Shown here one piece after another: positions 18,000-30,544 of a DNA stretch of 64,000 nucleotides (the first letter of the stretch is position 1; each line of letters opens with the position of its first letter). The position numbers and the translations under genes were made by a program. This stretch comes from Breviolum minutum Mf 1.05b.01 (lineage: Eukaryota > Sar > Dinophyceae > Suessiales > Symbiodiniaceae), in contig DF239137.1 of assembly GCA_000507305.1 (NCBI GenBank), forward strand, positions 160,138 through 224,137. Direction: 5' to 3'. The notes beneath the pieces are model-generated. The model saw only the letters and a list, made by a program, of their open reading frames with translations. It was not told where the DNA came from and searched no databases.

Positions 18000-20109
18000 A
18001 TCAGTAGAACACTTGTGACTCATAGCTGAGTGCTTTTCAAACTGAGACATCCCAAAGTATGGAAAGGATTCGCTTGCCATGCCAAGTGCTTTGCTTCAAA
18101 AATCTTCATGTGATAGGATGTTGCTGCAACAAATCACACAAATGCACGTCTTACGGACATGATTTTACCATTTTGATTCCAAGAGTGACGATTGAACAGT
18201 CTTGCCACACAATCTTCTGTCACAACATGCGGCGAACCAGGGTATCTTCGAGTCTGATGCAACTTTTTCAACTTGGGGCAAACTTTTCTCAAGGCGGCAT
18301 GTTTCTCTATGGGGATAATTTTGACCAGAAAGACGGAAGAGGATGCCTCACCGCACCCAACCATTGCAAGCAAAGGCTTTTGGATCCTGTCGCTGCCGCA
18401 CCAGCGATTTCTTGAGCGGCGATGCCAAAAATGAAAGCTGCCAGCCTATCCCATGGCCTAGGTGTAAAAATTACATTCCGATGTCCGTGGTTTGCTGGAA
18501 ACCACCGCAAAAACAAAAACGAGAAAGACCTTACAGTACACATCAGCCCAGAAAAATAATTTTTGCTAAAAGAGAGATGGAGACCCATGATCAACCCAAC
18601 CTAAAACAGTCTCCCAGGTGTCAACACCTCAAAATAATTCTGTCCTGCCCTGAAGTTTTCAAATCATAATCCTGACTTTCGCCACAAGTCGAGACAATGG
18701 ACCTGGAAAGTATCACCTTTAGTAGTGCATCACTGCTCGCATTGGGGGTTGGAAAACTACGTTGAAGTGTTTGAAGTCTCCTTCATATAAATTTCAAGTG
18801 GACCAGTGCATAGCCAGGAATTGGTTGAAGACACTTCCTTTCCAACATGTTAGAACATGGCACTAAGCCCGTGCTGTCGACCATCAAACCGAACTGCGAT
18901 CCCCCAAGGCATGATGTGCAGTTGGATCCCTGCAAAATGCTTCTTTTGCGAAATACTCCAGCCCCTTTCAGTTGAAAGTAATATGTTCCAAAATAGCTGA
19001 ACCTTCTTGTAGAAGCATCTGTAGGTCTTGCATACTGAAAGTTTTTTTCCGGTAAAAACAAGGTTAATGACCCATGGCTCGTAAACACTGGAAGATAGAC
19101 CTAGGGTAACTGGTCTCAATGGCCTCAAGCCAAGACTAGCAACCACATTTTGTTTGCTGCGAAACTATGGCAACGTTTTCACGTCAATGGTGCCACCCTG
19201 GAACCATAGACCCTTGCTCTTCCAGACAGCACATGTGCGGAAAGGACGACATATTTTGCCATCCGCCTAAACAACTCTTGACCCAAAGGGTCTGAACAAA
19301 GAGACCCAGACCCAAGAGGTCCATCCCGGGCATCCCCCGAAATTTTCTAGCAGTTGAGGTGGATCAGTCAATCATCTCCTTTACACCCCGTCCGAATGAA
19401 TCCGCAGGCAGCCATCCATCAAGTTTTACTTTGACACATGCATCTTAACAAAAATCCCGGTGGAAAACAATCCAAAACAACCAGAAAGTGATTTGCTCAT
19501 AAAAATGCTCGTGTTCAACACGTTTGAAGGCTGCCTGCTTTTCCGTTAAACACGAATTCATTCATTCTCACCTTTTGTTTTAGGATGCGCCCGGGCCTGG
19601 TTTCCCTTCATCACAGTGTTTTCTTTTTGAAATTTTCTACCAGGAAAGAGGTAGCATCTCATCCTTGTTGCGAAACACTAAAATCCAGATTTGCGGATTT
19701 GAGGACTTTGGGTCAATACATCTTAGAATGTCGCAACTATATAAAATGAACTAAACATGTAGATTAGAAGGTGTCGAAAACACCAACATTTGCAGTCTCA
19801 GCATGCGAAGTCAAATCATGTTGATTGCAGACCCGTCAATGAGGTACTGCAGGCCGGTGGGATATGTTTACATAACATTGGCAATCTCCACATATATACG
19901 TATATATATATATATATTACTTAGATACACGAGCAAATATCTACAGAATGCTAGAAACATGGGGCAACGCATGCAAGCTGCTATCTCGTGCAAAATGATT
20001 GAAATGTGCTTCCACATGTGCAAGTGCATGCAAAAATTAAGACTATGACTAGTGCAAACCGTTTGAAACACATAAAGTTATTAGGCGAAACATGCAACTG
20101 TATGCGCAT
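18000..20109. other. Mostly non-coding; weak coding-like pieces
   Basis: A minus-strand piece near 18345-18420 (KKSLVRQRQDPKAFACNGWV) ends at a GTGAGG donor and may be an exon. Another minus piece near 18850-18930 is ambiguous between two frames. Nothing else is supported. Confidence 0.3.
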
Positions 20110-20192
20110 GTTGGATGGATGGATACAGGGCTAGACAGATTGACAAATGGATGGATACATGGCTGGATAGACAGATAGATAGATGGACGGGC

Positions 20193-20227
<35 letters not shown>

Positions 20228-20300
20228 CAGACAGATAGATAGATAGACAGACAGATAGATAGATAGATAGATAGATGGACGGGTAGATAGGTAGATCGAT

Positions 20301-20331
<31 letters not shown>

Positions 20332-21045
20332 CGGACGGGTAGATAGGTAGATCGATAGATAGACACACAGATAGATAGATAGATGGGTGGATAGATAGAT
20401 GGAAAGATAGATGGATAGATAGATGGATAGATAGATAGATAGATAGATGGACGGGTAGATACGTAGATAGGTAGATAGATGGATAGACAGACAGATGGAT
20501 AGATAGATGGTGGATAGATAGATGGATAGATAGATGGACGGGTAGATAGGTAGATAGATAGATAGACAGACAGATAGATGGGTGGATAGATAGATGGATA
20601 GATGGATGGATAGACGGATGGATAGATGCGATAGACATGATAGTCTGATAGACATGATAGATATGACAAAGATGATAGATATGATAGATATGATAGACAA
20701 GATATATATGATAGATATGTATGATAGACATGATAGATATGATAGATATGGTAGATATGGTGGATATGGTGGATATGGTGGGATACATATGATAAATATA
20801 ATGGATGGGATACAGCCGGGATACATATGATAGATATGACAGATATGGTATATGGGATAGATAGGACAAATAGGATAAATATAAATAGGATAGATAGGAC
20901 AGACAGGACAGGTAAGATAGATAGGACAGTTGAGATAGATAGGACAGGTACGACAGATAGGATAGATAGGATAGATGGGATAGAAGGGAAAGATAGGACA
21001 AATAGCATAGATAGGATAGATAGGATAGATGAATAAACAGATGGA
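20110..21045. repeat. GATA/GACA tetranucleotide satellite, about 0.95 kb
   Basis: Runs of GATA with interspersed GACA, GATG and GGTA units, decaying to GATATGATA-like and AGGATAGAT units on the right. Because the unit is four bases and rarely makes stops, all three minus frames stay open, giving serine/isoleucine/tyrosine-rich artefact ORFs. Confidence 0.95.
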
Positions 21046-21660
21046 TGGATGTACAAAATGGATAAAACACATGCAAATAAGATAAACAGGACTTCAAACC
21101 AAGAGAGGTACTCCCGAGGCGTGAGTTCTCATGGCACCCTCACCCCCCAAAACATATCCAAGATAGATAAAATGTGTATATATATATAAATAGGATAGAT
21201 CAAATAGGATGTCAACCAAACAAAAAGATTGATAAATAATCAAACAAAAAATCAATCATGTATAGATAGATGAATGTATAGATAGATGAATGGATAAATA
21301 AAGTTTAAAACATGACATAAAACTGATGAATATGACAATGATAAACAAGGTTGGGTCCGCCGCATGTCTCACGCTCATCAACCCCTTCAAATGACATGTC
21401 AACACATGTCAAGCGTCATCGCAATGCCACACATGCACAACATTAATTACACCGGTACCATAATTTTCCACTTTATCCAGTCACCCAAAAAAACAGCCTT
21501 AAACCACCTCTGCAGCATGAACTAGGATCAGTGCATGTGCTGAGAGCTTGGCACTAAAATCCTACACAGGATACAGTAGGTTGACGATCCCTATCAAGCC
21601 ACCACTAAGTCTAAAAAAACACCATGAGACCCCGCCGCGTAAGCCTAGGCAAGCTATAGA

Positions 21661-21775
21661 TATACATGTATCTATATATATATATATAAATATGTGTATA
21701 TATAAATATGTGTATATATAAATATGTGTATATATAAATATGTGTATATATAAATATATGTGAATACATACTTGG
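21661..21775. repeat. TA-rich tandem repeat
   Basis: About five copies of a 16-18-bp unit containing AAATATGTGTATATAT, after a short TA run. Confidence 0.85.
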
Positions 21776-21936
21776 ATAAGTCAAACATGTTTTTTTCAAA
21801 CACTTGGACTTGGAAAAGTCCAAAATCATGAAGTAAGAGGATTCTTGATACACACTATCTTGAGGTCCTTTACATTCACATATTCACCAAACCTGGCCCA
21901 TCCGGCTATGGTGACGTTTTACCAAAACAAAACGAG

Positions 21937-22480
21937 CTGTTTTTGCAGCGCGTCTTTTGCGAGAGCCTGGCCTGCCTCAGCCCAAAACTGGTGGGCATGT
22001 TGTGTTTTCGGGTTTGGTGCAAATGGCAGCCGGCACATCTGTTTTCCTGGACAGGAGCCTCGCCACCAAAAAAAAAAGTCAAAACCGACACCTTTGCAAT
22101 CGCACAGCAAGCGCGGGCCGATTAGCATGAGTGGCACTCTTGATGCATCTTCTGGCAAAATGAGGTTAAACCTCAACAGCAAAATTGGTGCTCATCTGGC
22201 ATGTCCAGTTGTTACATGCTGAAAATCAGCAATTATGCAATATTAAAGAGAAGAATTCCCTCTCATTCAGCATCTTTAAGTTGTAAACCTTTTTGTTACA
22301 AAACACATGAGAAAATGTTGGCAATGATGTTAGCATATCTTTTCAGTTTCATGCTTTTGCCATCCTTTGCCCATAAACATCAATGATCATCCAATCATAT
22401 GCATCAGGCGGTAACAGAGATCTCGGTTGCCGCCGCTCGCATCCAGCGGGCCGAACCGATCGAGCCGATCGAATCTCCAG
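21937..22480 (+). CDS. Two candidate exons, unknown product
   Basis: Exon one, 21937-22011, runs from an ACGAG acceptor to a CGG^GTTTGG donor, phase 0/0, and reads LFLQRVFCESLACLSPKLVG and on. Exon two, 22408-22480, runs from CATCAG^G to CCAG^GTATC, phase 0/1, and reads AVTEISVAAARIQRAEPIEP. Phases are compatible, so they may belong to one plus-strand gene, though another exon may lie between. Third positions are GC-rich in both. Family not recognised. Confidence 0.35.
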
Positions 22481-25400
22481 GTATCAAGCTATTGCACCAA
22501 AGCCCAATGGGTTTTGGTTTTGCCAATGGGGAGTCGAACAAACAAATTATGTTTGTAAATTCCCGAAACATTCAGGGAGCATTCCAAGAATTCAGAAAAC
22601 TACCGACTCAAAATATATAATTGAAACCATTAGCGAATGGTTTTCATCCATGCGAATGTTTTTTGATGAGTTTCAAGGAGTCTTCTTTCATGGGCACACA
22701 AATACATACAAATATCGGATATCGCATATGTGTCTAAATGTGTTTATGTTGTTTGCAGCACACAAGTTACAACTATGCAAATGTATGTAAGCATGGAAGC
22801 ATGATAATCATTGTAGATACACTCCCTACAATTTACAAACAGTATATTAACCAAAATCATTTGATATGATCTTCTGATGCTATTCATGCTTTCCAAAAAG
22901 CTTGATCCACAAATCTTCAGGATTTCTGAAGGTTAGACATGCAGCAGCTATAGTAATTGGTCCATGTGTATGTGATGTAGTCCTGGCGCTTGATGAAGCC
23001 ATCTATTCAGCTTCATTCATGAAAGGGGCTGGCTCTCGGGCAGGGAACAAAACAGGGCCGACACCCCCTGGCCTTAAACATGGGCAAGCTTCAAATCTCG
23101 GCGCAGGTGTAGTACCAACGGCTTTGCGAGCTTGTGATTGATTGTCCCATTCCTGTAATAGTGGCAGAGAGCTCATATAAAATTTTGAAAGGTCTTACAA
23201 ATGTATATATATATATAATGTATTATAACATATATAATAGAGCCAGTTTCGGATGGTGAAGGGACTCGCCTCAAGTTTCTTCAGCATTCCAGGCAAGTGC
23301 CAGAACCCCATGGCCATCTGTTACTTCTTTGGGTCTCATTGGTGTCTCTACACTTGTCTCTACATGTTTCGTCACTTCTCAATGCTCAAACGGAGTCACC
23401 AAACATCAAGTTCAAAGTACTGCTGCATCCATGCTTGCATGACTCATTCTGCTCAGCCATGGCGAATATGTTGCAAAGACCGCGGTTCAAATGACGTCAC
23501 ATGACCTGCATGTAGTTGCCATCACGGGTCAAGCATGTGCTGTGCTCTCCTGCCAGCTGATCCTCCCATATCTCCCCATTGTTTTAAGCCCCCACGAAAG
23601 AGTGAGTCGGGAATCCCACTTATTCTTGGTCAAACGGGCTGCGCAGCAATATACAAACAAAACAAATAGAAACACGACTGCTGGGGCTGTGTTTTGTGTG
23701 TTGCCTACGTGATCAAACACAATACCAAGGATATCCCGAACAATGATACCACAGTACCAATTCCACTAGCAATTGCTTGCCTCCGTCTATCCACACCCTG
23801 TTGACGAACCGAACAACTGCCAGCACAGTGTTGGCTTGGGGAAATCGTGCCAATCTCATGGTAAATTTGGAATAGGCAATTCTGTCTACAATACATTATG
23901 TATATAAAACACCCTGGACCTCGACCTCTAAATGATTGCCCGGCTATAGCACATGTCACCCCTTTCATCAACCACTTATCAATCAAAAAGGCTACTGTAA
24001 TACACCCATCGAGTTTTGCCACTTCAACCAGCTTCCCGCTGGAATCTTCATAATCACAAAACGCTAATTCATAATTCAAGCGAATTTACGATGTTCAACT
24101 TTCAACGTCTTTCACATGTGGATCGATGCTTGGATTGGAGGGGAGAATGTGCTTTGCACCCTTAGCGTTTATTTTTAACCTGCTGCTTTGCAGCTTTTCA
24201 CATCACGCCTTCATTGCTCTCCTTGAAATGTTGATTCTGATACAACTTGAACCGGCCTGGACAGCACATCCGAAGGGAAGGGTGCTTTCAAACCCCGGTC
24301 CACGGCGAGGCGATGGTCAGACGAAAGGACCATGCATCAGTTGTGCGCAAACAGCACTCGGCTGACACGAATGGCAGCAGGGCACGCAAATCCCCGTACC
24401 AGGCGGATGAGCAAAACTGGCTAGAACATGACAAGAACACCATGTCCTCCTGCAATGTGTGTATAGTATTGCATCGTAAAGCAATCAATTCTATATGTTC
24501 ACTATATATCATATCATATCGTGACTAAAACATGAAGTAGAATAGCATCACATCTGTAAATACATATATACTGCAAATATACAGAACGAGAAAGAAGGTG
24601 AGCAAAGCAGTATATGAAACCATGTAGCTCTTGGCACATGGAGCGCTGGCGGACCATCCATGTGAACCATGTACTGTATCATCTAGCTTTATGCCTCCTT
24701 TATACATGTTGCACTGTGAAACATCTACTCGCTGTCGGATTCGACTTGCCACAAATTGGATGTCTTAACAACTCTTTGGAACCCCAAAGGAATGGTAGCC
24801 AAAGCCGAGATAAACTAATTGGGCCGATATTTTTATAGTGTTTTATTCTCTTCAAATGAAAACAGGGACCCCTTTCGACTTGACCAGTGAGCGCTGCAGA
24901 ACTCCTCGTCAATAAAACCCTACGCAAGAAAAAAATAACATGAAGAAATGACTCATGACATCAACAATCTAAATCAATTTGATACAACGTCATATCTGGG
25001 CAAAGGTGTCAGTATCATCAATGACAGTGCGATTTACCTTGAGCGTTTAGTCTAGTAATAGTAGATCCTGCAGTATAGCCCCTAACACTTACCAGCGATA
25101 CCCCCCTAGAAGGAACATATGTCTGAGCCGACCCTTTAAGCCAAAACTCCCGAAGCCAATGGACTCAGCCAAAGGAAGAAAATAAACAATATAATATATG
25201 ACAATATTAACCTTATATATGACTATGCTTAAATTCTGAACAACTTTTGTATCCAAATCACTCAGAATTCAATTTCTTGACTAGAGTGAGTTGAACCATG
25301 CTGAACCCATCTTACACCGAAGGCTACTGCCATCTATAGGCAAAGAAACTCTATATATGACTCCGCCACGCCACGGGAATCTTGCAGGAAAGCGAACGAC

Positions 25401-25667
25401 CGCGTTTTGGCCCTTATAGGCACTACATGTCGGGGCCTCCAAGTTTGAATTTTCCTTTCTGAGACGGTTTAGGCCGTCGAACAAAGAAAATTTGAATGTA
25501 GGTGCATTCCTTGCAACCCATCCAGGCTGAGTCCGCAGGGGGGTTTGCCCGCTCCTCAACATTCCAATGGTTGGACAAGCCGTCCTTTTGAACCAATCCC
25601 GGAATCCCATGTGACAATCCTCCCAGGTCGCAAACTTCTAAAAAAAAATGATGGGAGGAACAACCAC
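22481..25667. other. Mostly non-coding; no firm gene
   Basis: A plus-strand frame at 24250-24470 looks coding-like (rich in K, R, H and D) but the minus strand is also open and no clean acceptor was found. A minus-strand ATG at 23464 follows a coding-like frame of about 14 codons. Neither is firm. Confidence 0.3.
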
Positions 25668-25738
25668 CACTCTCCGGCCGGCTCGCCAACCACTCAATCA
25701 TCTTCATCTCGCTCACCATCAGATCGAGCACCTGTCTC
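25668..25738 (-). CDS. Candidate exon, unknown product
   Basis: Between GCCAG^G and AGTG^GTGG, phase 2 in and 1 out, 23 codons: RQVLDLMVSEMKMIEWLASR and on. It is strongly helical. Minus-strand coding-like pieces also occur at about 25830-25900, ending at an ATAG^GTAATC donor, and near 25960-26040, so a minus-strand gene may span 25.3-26.1 kb. Confidence 0.35.
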
Positions 25739-26798
25739 CTGGCAATGCGTTCAAAACCGTGGCACCAGACATTTTTTGGCACAAAAAACGGGCGCCTCTG
25801 CCGTCGAGGATGTCACCTTAGCACCATGATTACCTATGATCACCTCCCTCCACTCTGCTTGAAGCTGTAGCAAATAGAAAAAACGCCGGGCTCGGCACCG
25901 AGTTATGCCGTCCCAACGCACGGAGGACGGAGGCAGCATAGTTGGTTGTGACTTGACCTGGCAAGACACAGCTGCCACGATAAGCATATCTGAAGAGCAT
26001 AGAGATGCTTTCGCCCAAAGGCGTCTCCAAACTCTTCAAGCTTACATAGTATAGGTTGGGATCTTAACACTCCAATGCAATCTGAAAAACAAACACATCT
26101 CATTGCAGCTTGAAGGTTCAACAACTATCATCTGCCCCTGTTCCAATATATCCAGAAGTAACCGATAGGCTATCAAACTCTAGCAAACTTGTTCATATAT
26201 CAGAGCCTTTTATAGCTCTCCATTCACGCAGGGATAAACATCGTAATTGATACCATTTGCATTCGATTTCACACCGTTCAAGTTAAGCAAAAGAGGACCG
26301 TAAGGGGCATTTGACTCGATGCTTGGAGAAACTAACAATAATTTCACAGCACAGTCAGGTGCCATCAGCACTTCAACATTCAAACTGCCTGCAACCCGCA
26401 ATCTCCAACACCAACAACAAGATTACTAAAGTTTTCAATGGCTTAACCTGAGGTCTATGCTGGCTCTAGCCAATTCCACTCTCCTCCTCAAGGTGTCCTG
26501 CCGTCTGAATCTTCCATCGTTCGAACAGTTTCGGATTTCGTATGTTCCAGGATGTTCCTCTGGGGCATTTTTTGATCAATCCGGATCAAATGTTTTACGC
26601 AACTTCAACGGGAGAAATGTTGACTCAATCTACTCAACTCCCCGCAAACCAAACAAATGCATGACCTGGGAGGTATCACATCGCAGCTGTTGTGCTTGGT
26701 TGAAATAATCCCTTGCGCATTTAGAAAGACCAAGATGCTACAAGTTGGAGCTAGAAATAGGTATACATCCTGATGTCATCATACGCCATCTAAAAGTC

Positions 26799-27113
26799 TT
26801 ATGACATCTTATGACTACTGGCCAATGACTTGAATAATTCAGTTTGGTTCCAACAAAATGCCGGCTTCCCAACATGTTGAAATGCCTCCAAATTCGAGTT
26901 GGACGACGCAGCAGAAGTACCCTTGGTGGCGATGGTGAAATATTGTGAGATGTCGGCCCACGCCATTGTGCAAAGGCGAGGTGTTTTACGCTGTTGTTCG
27001 GTAAAACACAAAAGGAATTCACCGCAATTCACCAACTCGAGCGTAGACCAGTTGACAAAATGACCTGTGATGATCTGTTTCCAGAAACTCCGGACTCTTG
27101 CACGTTGAAGCAC
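26799..27113 (-). CDS. Uninterrupted frame of 104 codons, doubtful
   Basis: Open from 27113 to 26799, with a balanced composition (for example NWSTLELVNCGEFLLCFTEQ). The overlapping frame is also long, there are no convincing splice sites and no family is recognised. It may be chance. Confidence 0.2.
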   Translation of the reverse strand: MLQRARVRSFWKQIITGHFVNWSTLELVNCGEFLLCFTEQQRKTPRLCTMAWADISQYFTIATKGTSAASSNSNLEAFQHVGKPAFCWNQTELFKSLASSHKMS

Positions 27114-30100
27114 CCAAGAATTGCAACCTTAGACTAATTATGAATTATATATATCTATCAGCACAATGGATAATGGACCGTTCCCATAAACTAGCGCCGA
27201 ACCAGGGAAAGAATTCGAACGCATGAATAAACGAACGAGCAAGCACACCAAACCAACAAACGAATGAAGGAATGATCAAACCAACGAATGAACAAACAAA
27301 TGCATGTTCAAATGCCATTGGTGAAATAATGATTTGAACCTGGGGCGGTTGTTATCTTTCTCAGGGTGAAACAGCACAAGTTTAGAAGAAAATTCCAACA
27401 GACCCCTGGAACATACTCTGGGTACCCCAAGATACAATTAAGAAAGTGAAATCCTGCATAAGCAGGTGGTTGAGGGTCTTGGCTATGTTCCAGGGAGTTG
27501 CTGGATTTTTTTTTGAAAATTTTCACCTCCTAGATGATATGATTTAGTACATATATAACAGTATACAATCATATAGTCATGTACGCTACACAACATCTAA
27601 TAATATATATACATTTTGCAAATGACAGGCAAATGGATAGATAGAAATGACATCTATTTTCTCGGAGGAATGTACAGGCGCACTGACATGCACTGACATT
27701 TGTGTTACGTTAAACAATCTGTAAACCATGTTCCTTGCACCAGCTGATCCCCGTTGAAATACCAGAGCCGAGAAGGTGGCAGTTGCAGCATCACGGAACA
27801 CCTCCAAAAGATCGCGGAATCTGGGATGGCTTCCTTACCCCTTGAGGAAATTGTTCGAGGGCCAAGGGGCTCTACATGACAATTGACAATTGACATCTTC
27901 TGAAAACCAATCAAGTGCTTCACTGCCGTCCTGCCGTCCCCAAGTTCACAACCCATCAAGTCCCAACTCATCAACTCAGAATCCCCTTCTTTGGGGATGG
28001 GTTACAGTGAAGAAAACCCCATGCAATGCAGGGAAGAAAACAATCTTGTCCCATGGTGCAAAATTGAAATATTCAATTCAGATGTTGTCATAATTTGTGA
28101 GGTCCCGACATCACAAGATACAAAAACACACCTGACATCTTGCAAAATCATAACCTTCACAATTTTTCCGCTGCCTGATTTGCAATCTCCCGGCACTCTT
28201 GACGCACCTTGGCTGTGTCACATCCACCCCCTACCCCAAAAAAGACACCCCCAAATCATGCGCCGCTGCGAAAAATCTCGAGGCTGGGACGAGTTTCGGG
28301 GGTCTCTCTTTTTTCCGCTTCACCTCAGATTGCATGTGATTGTTCCATTTTGATGCGTGCTTAAAACGCCAAATTCTATAAAAAATATATATCCACCAAA
28401 CTCAACTTGTCTTCTTAAGCGTTCAGTGCTTCTCGCCCCGAGCGCCCGAAGAAACTGAAAATTGAGTTATATACATCATAGGGATTTGAACTGCAATCAT
28501 CCATTCCAAATCATCCATATCCTATGCTCACATTTATCTGAGAAAGGGACATGATCCATGTGACAATAAATGCATGACCTGCGCGGGCTGGTCAGCTTGA
28601 TCATGTCAATGTAGATGTGGGTCCCCACTGTCCTTCAAAAATGCCATTTTGTTTTGGAATCTCGAATTTTTTCTGGCCGAACCCATGGACCTTCCAAAAT
28701 GGCATCCTTTCTTGTTGAACATGTAAAAGCAAGGCTTGCCTTAGAATGACTCAAATGGACATCCGTCACGAGACATACATGCCAAATTTGGCTGCAGGAT
28801 GGGCCCCCCAAAACGGTCAAAAGGTCTTCAGTGCTTTTTTTTTGGGCTTGGGCAGGAGTCCAAGAGAACCAGTGTCATCTATGACCAACTGTAACATTTT
28901 AACAAAAACAATCAATCAAGGGTACGAAACGGAAGGTGCAACGGATAAACCTGCCAAGGATAATCCTTTCTCGCTGCTTTCAACTACCTTCAAGTGCCGA
29001 ATTGATCCCTGGAAGCTTTCAGGCTGAAAGGGCCAAAAATTGGATAACGAGTCGATGAGGACTGGTGAAGGTCTACCAGCAATATTGGTTCCAGGAGCCA
29101 CTGGAAACTTGCGTGTGCATTTTCAGAATGCCTGTCCCTGCTTACAAACAACTTCCAGCCAATATAATGGAATAAAATGGCATGAAAATGCTCCAAAGTG
29201 TTGCGCCCCTCAGAAGATATTCCAGTCAGAAGTTGCAAAAAGTCAGTGGATCATGAGGGAACGAGTTGGAGTGTTTTCATGTCTTCAGCACAAACGTGTG
29301 GCACCTGATATTCAAAACACTAACATTCCGGGCTAAATGTTGGGGCTCTTGGATTTATATGCTGGTTTAAGAGCACACTTTGGAGCAAGCAAACCAGGTA
29401 GCAAGCAGTCTGAAATGCTAAAAATATGAGACAAAAGACAAACGTTTGAAGGGCCTGGCGATAAACCCTGGCAGGCGGATAAAATATCTGCTTGGTTCCT
29501 TTGTTACCTTGGTCATTTAATGGAATAAGAGTGATCCAGACCAAAATATACCAAAATCACCATGAGTGGCCCAAACTCGGAAGAACTGCTACTTTAGCCT
29601 CAAGGCACATCCGGGCCCCTTTCCTTGCTACACGTGGGACCCGGACAGGTCTCTGGGTGCCCAAGAGAGCCCACCGTCGGGACGTTTTCTGGCAAATCCT
29701 GACAGCTTCCAACACCAATACGGCGAAAAAATGGGAGAATCACCAACAAACCTGTTCACTCATCTGTTGAGGGTGAATGACTTGATGACCAGCTTGTGAA
29801 ATTTCAAGACTCACCCTCTGCGAGGGTAGCTTTTAATAGCTCATTGGAGGCCCATTTTTAAAAATTCTTTGGCTATCTCTCGGTGATTGGATACAAGGCC
29901 AATCAAAAGGTGAGATCTCAAAGTATAATTTATAGCCCTGCAAAAACTCCACAGAAAAGTTTTGAGGATTATTTAGGCCATAAAGTCAGTAGAGTCGAGT
30001 AGATAACCAATTATCAAAGTGTTATCAATAGCTACGACGGACCACTTTCCAAACCATGACTGCCAAAGCAAGCCCGAAGAGAAATTTAAAGGCGATAATT

Positions 30101-30427
30101 TTATCTAAAAGAGTATGGGACATGTATAGACTATAGTATAGACAGTATCCGGCTCAGGGTCTTGTCTCACTACCCACTGCCCACCCGAATCAAAATCATT
30201 GTACAGGCCCCTACCCCCCGGCAGAACGGATTCTTTAATAAGGAATCCTCCATACTACCGTTGATGGCTGAAATCCTGCACCACCTGGGACGTATAGAAC
30301 CCTGTAAAGAATGGGATAAACTATCTATCAACCGGTTAGCAGCCATCAGCAGTAGTACGAGGAAACATGATGTTTCACACTATCACAACTTGATATCCGT
30401 CCATCACTCATGACAGAACTTCTGGGC
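27114..30427. other. No gene supported
   Basis: AT-rich, with short conflicting frames on both strands. No RNA gene or repeat of note. Confidence 0.35.
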
Positions 30428-30544
30428 CTCGACTCGGATTTCTTCAGAACCAACCGGTCGTGATGAGCTCGCGTCGCCCCCGTCGGCACCTCGACACAAA
30501 TCCCATTTCCACCAGGGTTAGCAGTGATCTGAATGGTGACTTCT
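30428..30544 (-). CDS. Candidate exon, unknown product
   Basis: From a GGCAG acceptor to a CGAG^GC donor, phase 2/2, 38 full codons. It reads EVTIQITANPGGNGICVEVP, then a basic HHDRLVLKKSES segment. The GC-rich wobble positions contrast with the flanks. The minus strand is the better frame; I do not know the family. Confidence 0.4.

Noticed and set aside
20049..21097. Three overlapping minus-strand ORFs of 313-338 codons rich in S, I, Y and L
   Set aside because: They are all readings of the GATA/GACA repeat, whose unit seldom makes a stop on that strand.
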